Assembly: GCA_020852035.1 (NCBI GenBank) | Contig: JADZBR010000084.1 | Span: 1 to 9,036 of the forward strand | Source of the DNA: Caulobacteraceae bacterium | GTDB lineage: Bacteria > Pseudomonadota > Alphaproteobacteria > Caulobacterales > Caulobacteraceae | Direction: 5' to 3' | Length of the DNA: 9,036 bases | In this document: piece by piece, positions 6,754 to 9,036 of the stretch | Layout: every line of letters starts with the position of its first letter | Position numbering within the stretch: the first letter of the stretch is position 1 | Notes under the pieces: generated by a model | Told to the model about the DNA's origin: nothing | What the model saw: only the letters and a program-made list of their open reading frames with translations | The model's database searches: none | Position numbers and translations under genes: made by a program

Positions 6754-6793
6754 GTCATCCTGAGGGCCCGCGAAGCGGGTGTCTCGAAGGACG
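6754..6793 (-). repeat. Intergenic repeat, right unit of second inverted pair
   Basis: Begins GTCATCCTGAGGG, has an internal hairpin CCCGC-GAA-GCGGG and ends GTCTCGAAGGACG. It is the inverse of the unit at 6701-6734, with outer arms TTCGAGAC/GTCTCGAA and inner arms ATGAC/GTCAT. The pair lies between the sulfotransferase stop and the rplJ promoter. The stretch on either side, up to the sulfotransferase stop, shows no gene. It might end sulfotransferase transcription, but there is no U-run. Confidence 0.65.
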
Positions 6794-6835
6794 CAAGGTC
6801 GACCCGCGCGCCCTTTGATCGTCTACGACTACAGC

Positions 6836-7453
6836 TCAGAATGCAGGCGCGGCGGCCGCGACATGCGTGTGGAACTCCTCTCTGGAGTTCACCTTCGGCA
6901 TAGGCGTGTCGGGAACCGGCACGCCGAGGAAGGCGCAGAGCGGCTCCCATCCCTGCGCCACTTCATAGACCAGCAACCGATCCGCCGGGATGACCTCGCG
7001 AACCCTGGCGTTGTGGCGCTTGTAGACGTCGATGACGTGGTCGTGGTCGCGCATGCGTCCGTCGAACAGTCGGCCGATCACCTTGGCCACCATGCGCTCG
7101 AAGGGGACTTCAGTGTCCTCCGAGAGGTCCTTCGGGAAGATGGTCGCCTGGGTGGAGGCGAACCAGGCCTCCGGGTCGCGCTCGGTCAGGATGACCTTCG
7201 CGTCCGGGTAGTGGGCGGCGAGCTCGGCGTAGAAGGTGGCGTTGGGCCAGTCGACGGTGGCGTTGTAGCCCTCGAATATCTTCTCCCAGTCCGGCCGGCC
7301 GTCGGCGGCCTCGCTCCACCACTCGATGGCCGCCGGGTTCTTGAACACCTCGGTCATGTGATAGCAGGGGCCGAAGCCCAGCTGCTCCAGCGCCAGCTTG
7401 AGCGACAGCGTGCCCGTGCGGCCAAACCCGGCCCCGATCACCTTGAGCGTCAT
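6836..7453 (-). CDS. Sulfotransferase family protein (Sulfotransfer_4 type)
   Basis: Protein of 205 aa, probably cytosolic, expected to move a sulfuryl group from PAPS to an unknown acceptor. The N-terminal phosphosulfate-binding loop is clear: VIGAGFGRTGTLSL at residues 5-18. A second signature, KVILTERDPEAWFAS (86-100), matches the 3'-phosphate-binding strand and loop of the family. WEPLCAFLGVPVP near the C-terminus is also typical. The ATG at 7453 is preceded by AGGGGG 5 nt away and starts directly before the first beta strand. An upstream in-frame ATG at 7501 would add 16 residues of no family character. It is divergent from the chorismate mutase. Members of this family are often annotated loosely, and the substrate is not deducible. 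Confidence 0.88.
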   Translation of the reverse strand: MTLKVIGAGFGRTGTLSLKLALEQLGFGPCYHMTEVFKNPAAIEWWSEAADGRPDWEKIFEGYNATVDWPNATFYAELAAHYPDAKVILTERDPEAWFASTQATIFPKDLSEDTEVPFERMVAKVIGRLFDGRMRDHDHVIDVYKRHNARVREVIPADRLLVYEVAQGWEPLCAFLGVPVPDTPMPKVNSREEFHTHVAAAAPAF

Positions 7454-7458
7454 GGTTT

Positions 7459-7464
7459 CCCCCT
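7459..7464 (-). promoter_or_regulatory. Ribosome binding site deciding the sulfotransferase start
   Basis: AGGGGG lies 5 nt before the ATG at 7453, favouring it over the upstream ATG at 7501. Confidence 0.5.
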
Positions 7465-7615
7465 TTGCGCGCACGCTCCGCCCTGCGGTGGTCATGGTCA
7501 AGCCGGCTTGAAAGTCCGCGCCAGTCGACGCTGCGGCGATGGCCCGCTAAACCAGCGGCCAATCATGCGGCCGCCCGGTCGCCCTCCCCTGCCTCAGTCA
7601 GAGCTTCAAAGACCC

Positions 7616-7954
7616 ATGCCTTCCACGACCCTGACGGTCGACGACCGTCCGCCGCCCGAGACCTGCCAGACCATGACCGACGTGCGCATCGGCGTCGACG
7701 CCCTCGACCGCGCCCTCGTCACCCTGATCGCCTAGCGCCAGCGCTACATGGATGCCGCCGCGCGCATCAAGACCGACCGGGGCGTCGTGCGCGACGAGGC
7801 CCGCATCGAACAGGTGGTCGAGCGCGTGCTGGCCGCCGCCGCCAAGGCGGGCCTCGATCCCAAGATCGCCGAGCCGGTCTGGCGGCTGATGATTGAGCGC
7901 TGCATCGCTTATGAGTTCGACGTCTGGGATCGCCTGCGCGCGCCGGCGGCCTGA
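7616..7954 (+). pseudogene. Chorismate mutase (AroQ class), interrupted by in-frame TAG
   Basis: The frame encodes a short all-helical chorismate mutase of 112 residues plus one internal stop. Helix 1 is MTDVRIGVDALDRALVTLIA. Codon 40 is TAG (7733-7735), and the same frame continues RQRYMDAAARIK, VRDEARIEQVVERV and EPVWRLMIERCIAYEFD, all typical of the family. By comparison with E. coli AroQ, the stop replaces the Glu just before the catalytic Arg28 equivalent (usual text LAERQRY). A single GAG-to-TAG change explains it. A restart at the ATG at 7748 would give 68 aa lacking both the Arg11 and Arg28 equivalents, so it should be inactive. The sequence of both halves is well preserved, which suggests a recent mutation, a sequencing error, or TAG readthrough. 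The gene ends 3 nt before the vapC stop on the other strand. Confidence 0.85.
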
Positions 7955-7957
7955 AGC

Positions 7958-8353
7958 TCAGGCGGCGGCGATGTCGGTCAGGGCGAAGTCCTCGCCCTTG
8001 TAGAGCAGCGGCAGGCCGAGGCTCTTGGCGCAGGCATAGGCGAAGCAATCCCCCATGTTCAGTCGAGCCGGATGGCGGCCTTTGCCGTATTGCGCGAAGG
8101 CCTGCAGCGCCAAATCGCCTGCTCGACCATCGATCGCGATCATCTCAACCCCGGCGATTTTGAGATATGCGGCAAGACGATCCTCAGCAGCCGGTAGCGA
8201 TGCGCCGGTGATGCGGGCGACGGCGACCACCGTCTCCCAGGCGCTCACAGGCGAGGTGTAGAGCGAATCCGCGGCCAGCACCTTCTCCTGCAAGATCACG
8301 GCGTCCGGCTCGTCCACGAGAATGGCGACCAGCGCCGAGGCGTCGAGATACAT
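7958..8353 (-). CDS. vapC: VapC-type toxin, PIN-domain ribonuclease
   Basis: PIN-domain protein of 131 aa, the toxin of a type II toxin-antitoxin pair; such toxins cleave RNA, often tRNA or rRNA. Acidic metal-binding residues are in place: D4 (MYLDASALVAI), E40 (SAWETVVAV), D102 (NMGDCFAYACAK) and D122 (YKGEDFALTDI). It is full length, so probably active. Its ATG overlaps the antitoxin stop by 1 nt (TGATG), the normal coupling for vapBC. Its RNA target is unknown. By eye this stretch is less GC-extreme than the ribosomal genes, consistent with horizontal arrival, though I have not computed this. Confidence 0.93.
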   Translation of the reverse strand: MYLDASALVAILVDEPDAVILQEKVLAADSLYTSPVSAWETVVAVARITGASLPAAEDRLAAYLKIAGVEMIAIDGRAGDLALQAFAQYGKGRHPARLNMGDCFAYACAKSLGLPLLYKGEDFALTDIAAA

Positions 8354-8592
8354 CAGTCGCCGGACAGATCGTCAAAGAACGCCTTGTCGGCTTTCAGGCC
8401 GGTCCTCGGCCACGCTGCGACTTCCTTGCGGATTTCGTCAAGCCGGCGGCGTCGCTCATTGCGATCGTCCGCATCACGCTTGAGTTCCGCACCGACCGCA
8501 ATCTTTACGGCTTCGGTCAGGCCGACCCCGCGACGCTGCGCGAGCTCACGCACCAGGGTGTCGGTCTCGGCGTCTCGGATGTGGAAGGCCAT
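8353..8592 (-). CDS. vapB: VapB-type antitoxin, PSK-family DNA-binding protein
   Basis: Antitoxin of 79 aa that should bind VapC and repress its own operon. The N-terminal part (1-37, MAFHIRDAETDTLVRELAQR then GVGLTEAVKIAV) is typical of the Rv0623/PSK transcription factor family with a ribbon-helix-helix fold. The C-terminal part (about 38-79, charged, ending KAFFDDLSGD) should wrap the toxin. GGAG lies 6 nt before the ATG. An 11-bp inverted repeat just upstream fits an autoregulatory operator. Confidence 0.92.
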   Translation of the reverse strand: MAFHIRDAETDTLVRELAQRRGVGLTEAVKIAVGAELKRDADDRNERRRRLDEIRKEVAAWPRTGLKADKAFFDDLSGD

Positions 8593-8600
8593 GGCGATCT

Positions 8601-8634
8601 CCGGCTAGCCGTATAGATAGCATCGGCTAGCCGG
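8601..8634. promoter_or_regulatory. Probable VapB operator (inverted repeat)
   Basis: Two perfect 11-bp inverted arms, CCGGCTAGCCG and CGGCTAGCCGG, are separated by 12 bp. Each arm holds the palindrome GGCTAGCC, so there are two equal half-sites about two helical turns apart (23 bp between repeats). They flank the -10 element of the vapBC promoter, an ideal place for repression by VapBC. Confidence 0.75.
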
Positions 8635-8642
8635 ATGACCAA
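8614..8642 (-). promoter_or_regulatory. Candidate vapBC promoter
   Basis: TTGGTC (8637-8642) and TATCTA (8614-8619) lie 17 bp apart on the minus strand. The -10 falls in the spacer of the operator dyad. The predicted start is about 15 nt before the vapB ATG, leaving a short leader. Confidence 0.55.
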
Positions 8643-8649
8643 CAAGACA

Positions 8650-8682
8650 AGAAAAAGGCCCGGACATCACTGTCCGGGCCTT
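8650..8682 (-). terminator. Rho-independent terminator after rplA
   Basis: Perfect 12-bp arms (8655-8666 and 8671-8682, AAGGCCCGGACA and its complement) enclose a 4-nt loop. On the minus strand the stem runs into TTTTT then CTTG. It begins 22 nt after the rplA stop. This should end the rplA transcript before vapBC and well before rplJ. Confidence 0.88.
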
Positions 8683-8704
8683 CTGTCTTTAGGAGCGCCT
8701 AAGA

Positions 8705-9036
8705 TCAGACGCCGACCGAAGCCGTGTCGACCTTGAACCCCGGCCCCATGGTGGACGAGAGGCTGATGCGCTTGATGTAGGTGCCCTTGGCGCCCGAGGG
8801 CTTGGCCTTGTTGAGGGCGTCGACCAGCGCGCGGGCGTTGGCCAGGATGGCGTCCTCGGTGAAGCTGGCCTTGCCGATGCCGGCGTGGATGATGCCGGTC
8901 TTCTCGGTGCGGAACTCGATGGCGCCGCCCTTGGCGTCCTTCACGGCCTGGGCCACGTTCGGGGTCACGGTGCCGACGCGCGGGTTCGGCATCAGGCCGC
9001 GCGGGCCCAGCACCTTACCGAGACGGCCGACGAGGC
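8705..9036 (-). CDS. rplA: 50S ribosomal protein L1, C-terminal part
   Basis: Large-subunit L1-stalk protein, which binds 23S rRNA and helps release E-site tRNA. About the last 110 residues are present; the gene enters from the right edge. The visible part starts LVGRLGKVLGPRGLMPNPRV, which contains the L1 family signature GPRGLMPNP. It continues GTVTPNVAQAVKDAKGG, FRTEKTGIIHAGIGK and the C-terminal KGTYIKRISLSSTMGPGFKV. A GTG inside this stretch (9013) is not the real start, because the L1 sequence continues upstream of it. It is probably preceded by rplK outside the window. Confidence 0.97.
   Translation of the reverse strand, partial: LVGRLGKVLGPRGLMPNPRVGTVTPNVAQAVKDAKGGAIEFRTEKTGIIHAGIGKASFTEDAILANARALVDALNKAKPSGAKGTYIKRISLSSTMGPGFKVDTASVGV

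Noticed and set aside
7498..7511. 14-bp perfect palindrome TCAAGCCGGCTTGA between the sulfotransferase and the chorismate mutase
   Set aside because: A palindrome of this length is expected about once by chance in 9 kb, and no good promoter elements surround it.
7748..7954. Separate 68-aa gene starting inside the chorismate mutase
   Set aside because: It is the downstream half of the interrupted mutase in the same frame and lacks two catalytic arginines; there is no separate RBS of note.
1..9036. tRNA, rRNA, CRISPR array, transposase, integrase or att site
   Set aside because: None recognised on either strand; the only repeats seen are the two inverted intergenic pairs and local hairpins.

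Overview
The window is GC-rich DNA from an alphaproteobacterium, most likely a member of the Caulobacteraceae (Phenylobacterium or Caulobacter type). This rests on the RpoB N-terminus, the L7/L12 and L10 sequences, and two kinds of intergenic palindromic repeat of a type common in that group. The genus is inferred from remembered sequence similarity, not from a search.

The backbone is the ribosomal protein / RNA polymerase cluster rplA - rplJ - rplL - rpoB on the minus strand. In many bacteria these genes are close together, and rplJL runs into rpoB. Here they are split by two blocks of unrelated genes. Transcribed right to left, the layout is: the 3' end of rplA with a strong terminator; a vapBC toxin-antitoxin pair with its own promoter and operator; a plus-strand chorismate mutase broken by an in-frame TAG; a Sulfotransfer_4-type sulfotransferase; an inverted pair of repeats; a promoter and a leader of about 270 nt; rplJ and rplL with a strong terminator; a hybrid PAS histidine kinase; then, on the plus strand, an exported M61 metallopeptidase with a translationally coupled small protein; then another inverted repeat pair, and an rpoB promoter with a structured leader of about 210 nt before rpoB.

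The terminators after rplA and rplL, and the separate sigma-70-like promoters before rplJ and rpoB, suggest at least three independent transcription units in place of one long operon. The accessory genes are tightly packed. The small protein and the kinase share overlapping stop codons (CTAG), the chorismate mutase and vapC end 3 nt apart, vapB/vapC overlap by 1 nt, and the peptidase and small protein overlap by 4 nt.

I see no phage, transposase, CRISPR array, tRNA or rRNA. I found no convincing new multi-gene system. The items most worth following up are the disrupted chorismate mutase, the TA module and other genes lodged inside the ribosomal cluster, the structured leaders of rpoB and rplJ, and the two inverted repeat pairs at the junctions.
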